A stretch of DNA of 64,000 bases from Heterobilharzia americana (GCA_944470555.2 OX104134.1:108184701-108248700); one strand, 5' to 3'. Positions 48,835-60,599 are shown, counted from the stretch's first letter. Translations and numbers: made by a program. Notes: generated by a model not told the origin, from the letters alone.

Positions 48835-48965
48835 AAGATTACTGGTAAAGTTTCTAACTTCAGCTGTGGTTAATACAGGTTAGACACACTGAGTGAACAC
48901 AAGCTATCTCACCTTCACAGATACATTTTCCTGGTCAGCGCTAGCAACCACGAAACCTCTGTTGA
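48835..48965 (+). repeat. Family A SINE, decayed
   Basis: tttctaacttcagctgtggttaatacaggttagacacac (B-box-like) followed by cctggtcagcgctagcaaccacgaaacct; only the GAAAC part of the ribozyme remains. Confidence 0.45.
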
Positions 48966-49689
48966 ACAGAGATTTCCGAAGACAATCAACTTATTTCAAA
49001 CTTCATCACAGTCTTGAAGGATTTTCAATCTTCAATAACATATTCTAATTTCTTGCTTAAATATCTCATTTCATTCAACTTAACAGAAACTTAAACTGTA
49101 AACTAGAGAATAAAATCGGTAGATCATATATCTTGTCGACTTATTCGTGTAAATGTCGTGTAATAGGACTAGGGAACGGTTGACAAAAAAACTTTTATTA
49201 CACGTTGTTAAGTGAAGCTTTTTTCTCTGATTTACTTAACCATTCTGCTTTCTATAGGTAGGAATTCTTTTTCACTATACAATCAGTGGATGGTACAGGA
49301 TGTCACTTTCAAATTGATCGTCAGTCCCTAAATACTCACTAAATAATACAGCATCTGTCTAGTTTCTCTTTGTCATATCACCGCTCTCTTTTATATTTCA
49401 GCTGATGATCCTACGCACCGTATATTTCAGACTAGCTTAAGTTGCTATTACAAATGTCTGCTTCTCTTGCCTGATTATTTTTTTACGTGATAAGATGCAA
49501 CATGATGGATGAGACATCATTAAAACAGTCTCTTGTTCTACAATGATGTATTCGCTTTTGTTTTAAGAGATAACAACATGCTACTTTATTCTTTCACTAG
49601 AAATTCAAAAGAGCCACTGAAATGTTCGTTCGTTCTCTTATTCTAAAACGTTACCAAAGAATAAGTGAGGAGAAATTAAACTCGATACA

Positions 49690-49960
49690 AAAGAAACACA
49701 AGGAGATAGTGAGGTTCATTCCAAAAATGTTACCGTGAATGGAGACATAACCATGCGGTGCAGACCAACATTCAGAGACTATATGGATTAGTGGTACATC
49801 TTGGTCTGTTCACCAGTAGATTTTATCAACTCAATTCGGCTAACGTCCTACGTCTTAGTAGGGTGGTGGCTAGAAATTCACAGCTCACCTTCAAGTCAGT
49901 TTAGCTGACGCAGGTTGATTGTCTCCTGAACTGATTTGTCTCCATTACCTAAACAATTAA
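49690..49960 (-). mobile_element. Non-LTR 3' scrap (family B), strongly decayed
   Basis: Shares 'ggtctgttcaccag', 'caattcggctaacgt' and 'attcacagctcacc' with the family B ends at 14.9, 26.6 and 43.5 kb. No usable frame. Confidence 0.45.
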
Positions 49961-49999
49961 TTTTTGGTTCCGCTACACATGATCATTGGTATGAAGTAT

Positions 50000-50884
50000 T
50001 TTGTAACCAAAACTTATAGTCTGGTACCTTCAGTGACTGTATCTAACAGTTAAAGAGCATGAAAGAGTGGTACTCTTGTCCTTTTGTGGATATGCCTTTG
50101 AGTGTCATTGAACCAGGACATCAGAAAGGCAAAATTCACTTGTAGAGGGGCATAAGATGAAAGAAGGGAGTCACTTGGTGAAGCTCTCGGTTTTTATCAA
50201 TTCAAGTGGTATGAATAGTAATGGTCTCCGAAAACGCATAATACAAGCTGAGGTATGTTTAGGCTGAAAAAAATGAACAGTGGTCAAACTAAGATATTCT
50301 GTCAGTCCATGAAGTCTATGACTGTTGAATCATGCAAGAAAAGGTAAACCTTCAAGTTTAGTTCAGTGTGACTACTGATGTCGGTAGTTTGAGATTTCCG
50401 GAGATGTGATTCACAATTGATCTCAGTAACACAGATGCATCCGCATTTTCTTTTCACGTGGATCGTCAAATAAGATTTCGTTATTTCTTTCACCTCGTCT
50501 TCTGCTCCTCTGACAACCTTCCATGATTTTTAATCAAAATATCTTTCACTGATCCTCTGTCTTTTGTATAGGTGCCTTCCCCTTTGGTGTGCTGTTATGA
50601 GTTGTGGTTGACTGACTGACTGACAGGCTGATTTATCTTAACGAGATCTACAGACTGATGGTGAATCAATCTGTAAGTGATTGTATGTTTTACTTCTGAG
50701 CATTTATGAGCACCTCCTCGTAAATATTCTGATAGTTTCTTGATGCTGAATTCTGACTGAATCCCAGTAACTTTTTCAAAAGTCATATTACTTTTATGCA
50801 ATTAATGCATACTCTATATGCTAACATTTAAAAACAAACAAAAATTATTCTGTAAAAATCTATTCTTTGTTGCTATACCTAACA

Positions 50885-50889
<5 letters not shown>
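50000..50889. other. Intergenic, nothing recognised
   Basis: Short minus-strand frames at 50302-50801 have no recognisable domain. Confidence 0.4.

Positions 50890-50959
<70 letters not shown>
50890..50959. repeat. (AT)n microsatellite
   Basis: About 35 uninterrupted AT units. Confidence 0.97.
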
Positions 50960-50963
<4 letters not shown>

Positions 50964-52920
50964 GCGTATATGGTAAATAACTTATGTTCTTTTGTGTACC
51001 AGGTACAATAGCTGTTCAACCTAGGATTACATACTACATAGAGCTATAGTCTTGAGACAGTAATAAATGTGTTCATCTATATAGTTCAATACGTAATTCT
51101 GGATGTGTGTACGTCTGTGTGTGTTTGGTTACCTCCGAGAGGAATATGTATCAAGCACCATAAATACATGTACGTAGCATATTTATCATTCATATGACTA
51201 ATTCACATCTAAAAACATCTTCATAGATCGAATGTGCTAAACCTTTAAATCATTCCTAAGTAAAAAACAAAACATTTTGCAATTCAGTTTTGAGTCCGTT
51301 TCATAAAATATGCTAGAAATACGTGTACAGGTATCAGAAAATGATGCAAATGTATACAAAAATTTTCACACACACACCTCTTTTTTGGCGAATCATCTTC
51401 CCACACACATTCTTTCACTGTCTAATTGTGTATACAGAAGAGTTTAAAATTGATGTGAAAATGAAGGCCGAATCAAGGTCAATTGAGTGATTCATTTAAA
51501 CATTACACTAATGCCAGATTATTATTAATACAATATTATAATGTATATATGCGTGTGCGCTTAAGTTAAAAAAAGTGTACAAAACTATTTGTTTGAATAG
51601 TTCGGTAAATGATTATTATTATTTGTTTAGTTCTCTTCTCTTTTTCTTATTTTGCAAAAATACTAGTACTAAAATTGTTTGTCTTCATTACAATATTGTG
51701 GACTTTAGAATTATATTTGAGATTGTACTCAAGTGTCTGAGAACTTGAACGATATAAACTAAATTTTTGTCTTGGAAAGATGCAATAACTGACGCTCATA
51801 CTAATATAAGAGTAATAAATTTGTTTATGTGTGCTCTTATTTCATTTGTAGACAATAGATTTCCTCAGAACTTGCTCTGAAATAATGAATCTCTGGTCAG
51901 TTTACTTCGTTTACCAATAAGTTACTGAACTAATACACACAAATAAATAGAAGAAAAGATATATTCTTATCGTTTGAAAGATAGACTACATCGACTAGGA
52001 TGAGTGATTTGCACAGGCCAGGTACTATCCATAAAGAGACTTATAGTTAAGTAAGATTTTCAGAGGTACACTATAGAAAAGGGTCACTCAAGTAAGTTTT
52101 CATATCTCTTTGGAGAGAAAGTGCAATCTGTGATTAGTAGCAATAGTAGTAGTAGACGAATATTAGTAACAAAAGTAGTAGTGATAGTATTACCGTAAGC
52201 TGGAAATGACTTCTTCAGAGAAAAGAAGTTATAATCATTATTTCCAATTTACAAACGACTTACAAATTACACTGCTCATCTTGACGTTTCTCACTGCTGA
52301 GCAGTTTTTCCCCTGCCCAATTATGGTATCAACAGAGTTCTTGTTAGAAACCAACCGCCATCAGGATCACAAGGTCTGATCTCTGACACAAAAGTGTCAT
52401 GAGCTAAAAAAATGCTACTGAATAAATTGAGAGGTTCGAAAGCACTCAGACTGATCTATAGATGTTATCAGTGAGATCAGAGTGATCTAAGCACTTGGTG
52501 GTCAATTATATCGTCTGGGGTGAAATATATGGATCAGTCTGAGTGACTTTTAACTAGTGAATTTGCTCAGTAGTACACTTCGCTAATTATTATTTTTCTA
52601 TTGAATATTATTAACAAGCGTCTTAGAGTAGCGTGTTGGACATGAGTGAGCTGCAAAATATTAATACTTTCTATACATTTAACATAAGATTACTTCCCTA
52701 TAGTTCAAAAGTCTTTCAAACATATGGTTCCATACTTCAAACATATACCAGTGCGGTTGACAAGTAAGAAAAGAAAGCATTTTTTACAGCTTTAACTTAG
52801 AATACTCGATTGATTCTAATTACCCTTTAAATGCAGTAAACTTCACTGTTATCTATTGAGGTTATGTTAACTTCATAAATGATGTTCACCTGAAACTTTT
52901 GCAATCTGTTGAAACCATAT
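50960..52920. other. Intergenic; small stem-loop only
   Basis: AT-rich DNA. The only structure noted is an exact 14-base inverted repeat (cactcagactgatc at 52443-52456 against 52532-52545). Confidence 0.4.
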
Positions 52921-52924
52921 GATT

Positions 52925-53940
52925 ATTTTTATTATTTGTCCCTTGGATTCCCAATGGAACATAGTGCTTCACTAGCACGTCTCCATCCCACTCTGTTCTC
53001 CGAAATCTTTTGAACCTGGCTCCATGACAGCCCACAACCTCTCATTTTCTCCTCGCACCATCTCCTCCATGTCACCCTCACCTCGGACGCCCAACTCGTC
53101 GCTTCCTATGGGGATTCCACTCGAGGGCCTGACGCGTGATGTCTCTAGTCGGCATTCTCAGTGTATGCCTAATCCATCTCCACTTCCTTCCAGTGCACAT
53201 TTTATAGGGTGATAGGTCCTTGGTTGGTTCGTTGGCAAGCCACAGTGACTTCCTCGTTGCTTATTCTTATTATTCTTGTCATCTGATCTTCAGTAGCGAG
53301 CCAGCCTAGGCAGTTGTTGATGAATGTCTGTAGTTTATTGGAAATGCCTTTCTCAACGCGCCAAGTCTCTCAACCATACAGTAGCACTGACTTGATTTTG
53401 GTGTTGAAAATCCGGATGTTGTTCCACATGCTGAGAGGAGTGCAGATCTCCACACTGGTTTCAGGCTAATGAACACCTGTCTTGCTTTTCCGATTCTGAC
53501 TTTGATATCCTTGTCAGTGCCGCCTGCAGTTGAGGCAACGTTGCCTAGATAGGTGGAGGAGGTGACTTCCCTTAAGTTTCTCTCGTTGATGGTGATTGGA
53601 GTTTGTTGTTGTTGGAGTTGTTGGTGTGGTATCTTCATCACCTCTATCTTCTCTATATTCACTTGAAGTCACTTCTTCGCTGGGCTGCCTCTTCTGTCAA
53701 CTTGTTGAATTTTGCCTGTAGATCTTCGAGTTTGTGTGACATTAGACATAAGTCATCGGCGAAATCCAAATCTTCTAGTCTGTTTTCCCCGGTCCAGCAT
53801 ATCCCCCTCTTCTCGTGCCTCACTGTTTGTTGCATGATCCAGTCAACCACAATCAGGAATATCACGGGTGATGGCAGGCAGCCTTGTTTTACTCCTGTCT
53901 TCACTTCAAAAGCATCACTGAGCTTCCCATTGTGAATTGC
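52925..53940 (-). mobile_element. RTE-clade element, 5'-truncated, RT palm to 3' end
   Basis: Minus strand from 53940: AIHNGKLSDAFEVKTGVKQG, CLPSPVIFLIVVDWIM, then LDFADDLCLMSHKLEDLQ with the FADD catalytic motif intact. After a frameshift near 53655: NIEKIEVMKI, STYLGNVASTAGGTDKDIKV, RIGKARQVFISLKPVWRS and YCMVERLGALRKAFPINY. The extreme C-terminus (WLATEDQMTRIIRI...) has stops and ends before a 3' tail of AATAAT/AAAAT repeats near 52925, typical of RTE 3' termini. Sharp 5' truncation at 53940 fits target-primed insertion. At least one frameshift makes it inactive. Confidence 0.85.
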
Positions 53941-53944
53941 CTGA

Positions 53945-55245
53945 AACTATAGCAGTTCATATTTTGAATGCCTACACTGCATTTAAAAGACGTTTTTCCA
54001 GTCGCCTGATTTACACTAGATGTAACTTGCAACTGCACGTTTTCCTCAAAATATTTCGTTTCACTTTGTTACGGACATACTGCATCTTCTCACTTATCAC
54101 ACTCCCCACATTTGAAATTCTTATTGCTCATTGCTCTCATTCATTACTTTAACCATATTACATGTTTCAACTTAGTAGCTTGATGTGGCTACGATCGTGA
54201 TAAGTCGTCTTCTCACTCATATTATAGAAATTACGCGGTTCTATGTAACTTCGCTTCCGATCTAATTTATAATCCAAAGCTAAATGTCGTTTAAAAAATA
54301 TTTTATGAAACACTTTTAGTCTGTTGTCAAGTTAATATAATATTTACGTCCAAAGTAACAGATTCAGAATAATATGACTGAAGAGAATGACGCATTGTTG
54401 AGTGGTTTTGCTCTTGGTGAAAACTTCTCTTGTTCTTTACGTTATTTTTCTATTCAGCATGGTCTGATTAAGTCTCTATCAGCATAATTGTCATGTCGCT
54501 AGAACAGGTAAGTCCTTACGATGACTGCAAGATGAAAGTCTCAAATTCATTAGGGTATTGGCCAAATACACGGGAGTGGCTTAAGTGTCTGTGATGTTGT
54601 GGTAATCTTTTGTTTGTAAATTGTGGTGACCACATATTTAAACGTGGATAGTACCCAGCCAGCCTATAGAACTAGACAACATGAAACTTACTATTCTTCA
54701 GTGAACAATCTATCCTATGATTACTTACCAAGGAGCCACTGATATTTAAAAGGTTTACGTGTATGACATTGTTATAATGCTATGTCCATAATGGTACTTT
54801 GAAGAATTTAATTACTTCAGTGTTAGGTATAGAAAAAACGTTGAAGTAACTGTGATCAAAACTCAAAACACAGTAAGACATGATGCAGCTGCATGCTGAG
54901 GCCACTGATATAAAGTATTTTCATGATGACTTCACTACCAGGCAAAGAGACTGTGATTAATCGTTTCTTTATCTTGGTAGTTCCATATTATTTTAGTAAT
55001 ATCGTGTCTTACTCTCTGTCTATTGACTTTTGATTGCATTTATTATCCGCTTTCATCATTCATTAGTTGTCTAACAAACGCTTTATCTTAGATCTTTTTT
55101 TCGTTTGCTCCCTTGCTTATCTATCTCATCGTACATAAATCATTACTGACCGTGACTAAGATTTTTGTTTTGTCCTGTCTCTTCCAACCACTCTGTTGAT
55201 GTTACCGTCAAATTCTGTAGGCTGTTTGCCCCTTTCTTGAACACT
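53945..55245. other. Intergenic; SINE leader scrap
   Basis: tagaactagacaacatgaaacttac near 54665-54690 matches the family A SINE leader; nothing else recognised. Confidence 0.4.
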
Positions 55246-55249
55246 CATC

Positions 55250-55500
55250 TTTGTGATGAAGTCTCTGATTTCAGTACAGTGTGACGTAGTTTCGAATCAG
55301 CATTGAAAAGCCAGTTTCATCAAAGTTGCAAATACCCCGTACTGAACACTGCCAACATGTATGAAACCTAGGTCAAGTGGGGCCTACTTTCCTTAGACTT
55401 CCACGGTATGATGCTGAAATAAAGTGCACTGTAATGTCGCATCAACTCAGTGGCCACATTGCAAAACTTGATCAGTGAACTGCAGTTAGTGCTGAAGACC
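55250..55500 (+). repeat. Family A SINE
   Basis: gaagtctctgatttcagtacagtg, gtttcgaatcag (B box), ccgtactgaacactgccaacatgtatgaaacctaggtc, then a leader-like cattgcaaaacttgatcag at 55453. Ribozyme core damaged (CUGAACA), GAAA and ACCTAGGT intact. Confidence 0.5.
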
Positions 55501-56600
55501 ACTGGTGACAGTTTTATTTACACTTGTGTTTGTAAATTCAACTAATTCCAACTCAATTTTAAGTTGTATATAACCAGTGAGTATTTGTGAAATATGATTA
55601 TGTCATTTTATTCTGAAAGTCTATTTGTAATTGATTTTTTTAAAATTTGACTATATTCAGCATGTAGCTGAAATTTTCACTCCACAAAATTGTAAAGTAA
55701 GTTAGTATCTGTTACTATCACAATAATTGTTGCTGCCGCCGCTTCATTATTAGGCTAGTCACTTCCACAACACACTATGTGAATCAATGGAAGAGACTTC
55801 TTCTTAAGTATTTGGTTACTTCGATCTGAGTTTATTACAGCAGTGTCTTACGTTTTTCCATACCTATTCGCTTTTTTTTTCTTTGGAATATTTCTTATTC
55901 ATTTTGACTGTTATATAAAAACAAACTGTTCTGATTCCATGTTAGATTATTTTATACAGCAAATAGTAATGCAGTGTAACGGTATTTCACGGTGAGTTCA
56001 AGTAGTTCAATTTAATGCCTAAAACTGATTATCATCGTAGAATGTACCATAACGATTTATACACCGGTTAGTCCTACTGGACTAATAGCTGACTTCAAAA
56101 ACACGCCAAAATACGTGCTAAATAAATACTTTAATATTATATTCTATATGAAATCGTTTACACTGTAGCTCAACTGATTCCTATCCATCGAAATAAAGAG
56201 TGAATAATATACAGTTAGGGGAGAGAAGAAAAAGAATCAGTTTTGCCAGTTGTTTTGGCAGATGAAGCAGTTAAAAACAAACTCACTGCTAGAAATATAG
56301 TGTCCGTGGAAGAATTCACACTGGATTAGCGGTTATAACTAACTTCCACAGCCTTAAAATTACAAAAATAAAAAAATAAATAAACAGAATAAAAGGAAGC
56401 AGCTATGGTATCTTCCATATTCCTGAGTGTAGCAGATAAAAAATGTGAACAGTTGTGTTGGAAACGCACTATAAACATTTAAACCCACCTAAAAGCATGC
56501 TAAAGACACACAGATAACATACTTTAATGTGTTGAAATCAGAACATATCCAGAGTTTTTTCGCACATATTAACTCGATTTTAGATGTAATCCAGTCCTAA
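55501..56600. other. Intergenic, nothing recognised
   Basis: AT-rich DNA without coding or repeat signals that I can support. Confidence 0.4.
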
Positions 56601-56603
56601 CTT

Positions 56604-56867
56604 ATGAATAAGAAAATGAAGAAGGAGAAATTACCTATGTTGGATTACAAAATCAAAAGGAGAGAATATGGAATTTTAGGTATCAATGTTTATAGGAAAC
56701 CAACACATTCGAATAGATACCTGGATTTCACATCACCTTACCCTATGTCTGTCAAGATAGGCTTGATAAAATGTTTAAGTAATCGGTCTCGGAGTTTGAC
56801 TTGTAAGTCAGAAAGTCTTAATAAGGAAATGAAACACAGTGAACAGACATTACTTCTGAATAAATAA
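56604..56867 (+). pseudogene. Penelope-like element RT thumb fragment
   Basis: Open frame reading KLPMLDYKIKRREYGILGI, then NVYRKPTHSNRYLDF, TSPYPMSVKIGLIKCL and SNRSRSLTCKSESLNKEM. 'LPFLD......VYRKPTHTxRYLxFxSxHPxxxK' is a diagnostic PLE block after the RT palm. Stop TAA ends it where the family continues into a linker and the GIY-YIG endonuclease. A different, more canonical copy than the one at 13.2-14.1 kb. Both ends are truncated. Confidence 0.75.
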
Positions 56868-57164
56868 ACTTCAGAATTGGTTAAAACGTTTATAAAAAAC
56901 TGATAAGAGAAATAGTGATAATATAAGTGTAAAACTTCGTCACTGTGCTGGAATGTAATTCCATATTAGATTTGTTTATTTGATATACAGTGGAAAGTAC
57001 AGTGAAATTTACGTAAACTTTTGATGATAAACTGCAGTAAAGCAAGATTATCTGACTTCAAGAAATCTGAAACACACCAATTAGGAAGTTCAACAAAAAT
57101 ACAGAAGAAACGTACGCAGTCAAAAATGATGGAAATACCAATATCATAACACCAGTCCTCAGTA

Positions 57165-57300
57165 GGTCAAAGTGAGCTGTCACTCTCTCAACCAGAGTCT
57201 TAAATTCAGCTGAAATCAAGGTACTGGAGAAAGACCTTAACTTCAATTAAGCAGTTCATGAATTGAAACCTGAAGATGTCATTCACGGAAGAGAAATGGG
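57165..57300 (+). pseudogene. Possible Penelope-like N-terminal fragment
   Basis: Plus strand gives AVTLSTRVLNSAEIKVLEKD, LNFN-stop-AVHELKPEDVI. It resembles the 'LSxxxLTxxExxVLxKGLxF...P' segment upstream of the RT in PLEs, with one nonsense codon. If so, an N-terminal piece follows a C-terminal piece of the same family in the same orientation, as in the head-to-tail arrays PLEs often form. Resemblance is short. Confidence 0.4.
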
Positions 57301-57389
57301 AATAAGTCCAATAGATAGGGCATTCGCAGTATCCAGCAAACAATACTTTGTGTGTGTATGTGTGGCACATCTAATGAAAAGCCGAAATG

Positions 57390-58120
57390 GAATTCGGGGA
57401 TAATCAGTAAGGATCTATTCCCTTGCGTTTCATGCTTGTAGGCACTCATCAGTAGAAGAAAATTCTAGGGCTCCCTGCTCACTTGCTGGGTGCATCTGGC
57501 ACACAAATATAGTGTTATATGGCAGCAGTATATCATCAGAAAGCTCTGAACCAGAATTTTGTACCTGCTGACATCCACCAAAATGGCGTTCCTGCAATCA
57601 TAAGGAAAGTGGTCTTCCCCCGAACTTACATTAATCGGTATTAGAGTTACGGACTTGACCACTAAGCTGTTCAGTCTATGACTGAGCTCTTACAGGACTG
57701 GACAATGCACACGACTCAATTATTAGTGGGTAAACCACTCATCTGTTTAGCTCTTAGTGATTAGCACTGATCAGAGTTCATCAGTCAAGTTTTACAGTGT
57801 ATCCATTAAGCGAAGTGAAGTGGGACTATGGTACACTGTATTTCGGTTTAGATGGTGGGTATCAACCGGCAGGAAGCCATTGACATCACTTCCCTAAGCG
57901 GCCACATGGTGTAACCTACATCGATTAGTACTGAGCACTAAGGACTTGACAGCTAAATGGCTTGCCAGCCAGTAACTAACTCGTGTACAAAGATCTAGTG
58001 TAGTATAATGACAGGTGACTTAACCCATTGGACACGTTACAAACTTGATTAGCAGAACTCAGAATGTACCACTGGGTGTCTATGTAAGTTACTATCCAGT
58101 GACCAAGTTAAGTAAATAAT
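57390..58120. repeat. Head-to-head family A SINE pair
   Basis: Minus-strand SINE at about 57800-57390 (ribozyme segment CUACUGAUGAGUGCCUACAAGCAUGAAAC: core and GAAA intact, stem II GUGC/GCAU; stem III lost) faces plus-strand leader-like pieces from about 57895 (gtgtaacctacatcgattag) and 58025 (gttacaaacttgattagcag). Spacer about 95 bases. Third example of the architecture at 33.0 and 37.3 kb. Confidence 0.55.
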
Positions 58121-58340
58121 TATTTTAATTTCAATTTCATATTGTCTGCCGTACGTAGCCTTTTTAATCAAAAGATCAATGAAGTGTTTCTAACTGAACG
58201 TTTCTGTATACCATAGCAAGGATTCTGGGAACAATTAATAATTACATTCAGTTTGGAGATTTGTAGGAATTTATCGATTGATTTTAAGTTGGTATTCATC
58301 GTGGACTGACATCAGTTGGAGGAACATTGGAAACCTGGGA

Positions 58341-58386
58341 GCACTGGACAGCTGTTTCGTCTCAGTATGGGACTCCTCAGCAGTGC
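58341..58386 (-). ncRNA. Hammerhead ribozyme, complete core
   Basis: Minus strand 5' to 3': GCACUG, CUGAGGA (58380-58374), GUCCCAUACUGAGAC (stem-loop II), GAAA (58358-58355), CAGCUG, U, C | CAGUGC. Stem I GCACUG/CAGUGC is six perfect pairs. Stem II has GUC/GAC plus CA/UG with one mismatch. Stem III is the minimal palindrome ACAG/CUGU. Predicted cleavage falls between 58347 and 58346. Every catalytically required base is present (N7 is G, which is tolerated). A near-zero-loop stem III is the hallmark of PLE and Sm-alpha ribozymes. Confidence 0.75.
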
Positions 58387-58409
58387 ACCCCATGACCCCG
58401 ATAAGGTAT

Positions 58410-58455
58410 GCACCACTGAGGAGTCCTATACCAGGACGAAACAGCTGTCCAGTGC
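58410..58455 (+). ncRNA. Hammerhead ribozyme, weakened stem I
   Basis: Core CUGAGGA (58416-58422) and GAAA (58438-58441), stem II GUCCU/AGGAC five perfect pairs with loop AUACC, stem III ACAG/CUGU, cleavage expected after 58449. Stem I is GCACCA against CAGUGC: four distal pairs remain, but the two next to the core are mismatched by two transitions. Its stem II is better than that of the facing copy, its stem I worse. Confidence 0.65.
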
Positions 58456-58554
58456 TCCCAGGTTTCCAGTGTTCCTCCAACTGATGTCAGTCTACGACGA
58501 ATAACAACTTGAAAAATCTCTAAATCCCGTTAAACCCCTTGAATTCTATTGATT

Positions 58555-58680
58555 TTAAGTTAGCTAACATCACAGACTGACTGACATCAGTTAGAGAACC
58601 ACTGAAAACGTAGGAGCACTAAGCAACAGCTAATTTGTCCTAGTAGGGAACTCTTCAGCAGTACACCCCCATGACTAGTT
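58555..58680 (-). repeat. Third PLE terminal repeat (family C), decayed
   Basis: Starts 'taagttagctaacatcacagactgactgacatcagtt', same orientation as the left arm at 58286. Ribozyme on minus: CUGAAGA core intact, but G12 is A (CAAAUU for CGAAAC), so inactive. Confidence 0.55.
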
Positions 58681-59317
58681 GATTAGTTTGCTTTGATTCG
58701 GCATGACTGTGTGATTAATATTCGTCAAAATCAGGTATTGATACAGAATTCTCTTCAGAATGAATTGATATCAAAAGAGAAAATCACTAAACAATAAACT
58801 GTTTGTAGTCCTAAAAGAAAAGACGTTACGTTTGCTCCAAATATCTAACAACTCAGGAAATATTTTATCCTTAGTGATCCTTCGACAGCGAACGAAACGT
58901 CATTATGAATAAAGCAAAGTTCTGACTTCTTTCTCACACTCAATATCATGGAAAGATCACTGTTTATATCTTAAAAATCCTAATACTTAAACATTTCCTA
59001 GAAAGGTTCAGGAAAGAATAGTCGTGTCTAGCTTACTGAATTAATGTGTAGTTGAATAAAGAGAAAACAAGACGTGTGGTACTGCATGTACAAAGAATGA
59101 TTGCGAAATGGCTTAATGATTGGCGATGAATGAGTGACCCATATATCACAAGAAAAGAGTGAATATCCAGTACTCAGTCAGCATGATAGCAGAATGTACG
59201 TGATTGGTCACCGAAGAGAAACCAATCTCATTTTGCCTACCTCTGCATCCAGATCGAATTCCATCGATCATTTCGCAATGTGGCTACTAAGCCTACTATC
59301 GAGGTGGATATTAGTTG

Positions 59318-59560
59318 GTTGGAGGTAAACAGCAGGAAGCTGTGGACCAAGATTTCATGCTTGTTGAAACCCGTCAGCATGGCGTGTATCCAACCTCTAG
59401 GGAGCTGATACACCCTTTGAAATTTGAACCTGCGTCACTCACTGTTATATTAAGCAATTTTACCACTGAGCTCACCTGTAGGACTGGATTACATACACTG
59501 AATGAAATATTTCAGCATTGTTTGCTGATTATTGAAATAACCTTGCTCATATTACCGTCA
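59318..59560 (-). repeat. Family A SINE
   Basis: Plus-strand text begins ggttggaggtaaacagcaggaagc (reverse of the SINE tail) and continues through gaaacccgtcagcatggcg, then cctgcgtcactcactg. Minus-strand core is CUGACGGG (A9 lost). Confidence 0.55.
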
Positions 59561-59654
59561 ACGGTTGAACGCATACACATACACACATGTTAGTATATAT
59601 TAAAGCAATGGAATAAGTCTCTTTTTTGACGGGAAGATTACTATAAATCCTTTG

Positions 59655-59835
59655 GTTTCCTCAGTAATGCACATCTGAAACCTTCAGGAAACACACACTT
59701 CTCTGGTTATTCGAATCCGTTTGCCTCAGTGCTGAAGTCCTAGCTCCTACCAGTAGTCCATTTATGCCACTCTCCAGTATGACTGGACCATGTACACTAT
59801 TTGATCATTGACGGATAGTTGATGTAACATAACAG
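59655..59835 (-). repeat. Family A SINE, decayed
   Basis: Reverse-oriented: ttcgaatccgtttgcctcagtgctgaagtc (B box and anticodon-side region) and gactggaccatgtacac leader. Ribozyme segment not recognisable. Confidence 0.4.
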
Positions 59836-60590
59836 TTAAGCCTCAAGTTCTGACCGATATTTATCAACTGAATGTGGATTGTGCCTACTAAGCAGTAAGG
59901 TGAGAAGACGGGAGACGACATACCAGTTTTTTTATGTTATTTTTGGTTGAATGGACGAAAGATAGGTCAGACAGATTGAATTACTCTTATTCAAATGAAG
60001 TAGTACATACTGTTCTATAAATGGAATAGATGAAACACTAATGGATTACAGTGCAGCGAAAAAAACAGATATAAGTATGAGACTGGTAATTTGAAACCGA
60101 TAATTGGTAGGAGTTATCTTGACTTTAACATTTGAAATGAAAATAAAAAGCACGACAAAATTACTTTGTAATTGTTAATTCATTGTTTCTAAAATACTTT
60201 ATATTTTACTTCTTGTCAACTAGCAACTGTTGTGATATGTTTGTTCATTACTAATCAGGCTATCTATTATGGTCATGGTTTGGCACACTGGTATTATTGA
60301 TTTTTTGGAGTTGGTTAAGTGCTAGGTTGCTAATCCGCAAGTTTCAAGCTCGAATCTTGTCATGATAGAGGTGTTACTTTTGCCTGCAATCACAACCCTG
60401 TCGTCATTAGTGAACTCCATGCTGCCACTAGCTGATTTTAAATTCAAGGAGATCTGGCTAGGCAACCACTGTGAATCTTGTCGTGACCCATGTTTATTTT
60501 TTGTAAGAATAATAAAGACATGTACAACTAGAAAATATGACATTGAAAATTCATCTAATTTATAACTGGTGAAATTAACTCCATCTGGAA
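59836..60590. other. Intergenic; possible tRNA-like scrap
   Basis: ttaagtgctaggttgctaatccgcaagtttcaagctcgaatcttg near 60316-60360 has tRNA-like A- and B-box spacing and may belong to another SINE; unassigned. Confidence 0.3.
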
Positions 60591-60599
60591 GTCAATAGT

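Larger units (their letters stand above)
58286..58510. repeat. Large inverted repeat of PLE terminal repeat (family C)
   Basis: Two 102-base arms (58286-58387 and 58409-58510) differ at about ten positions and flank a 21-base loop. Each arm contains a hammerhead ribozyme, on opposite strands. The arms match family C repeats elsewhere in the window (17.5, 23.6, 46.8, 58.6, 63.1 kb). RNA across it would form a ~100-bp hairpin. Assignment to PLE terminal repeats rests on the ribozyme type and on PLE coding pieces nearby, not on a complete element. Confidence 0.85.

Noticed and set aside
58271..58504. Three overlapping 62-69-residue proteins with shared sequence
   Set aside because: They share sequence because they read the two arms of the inverted repeat; no coding support.
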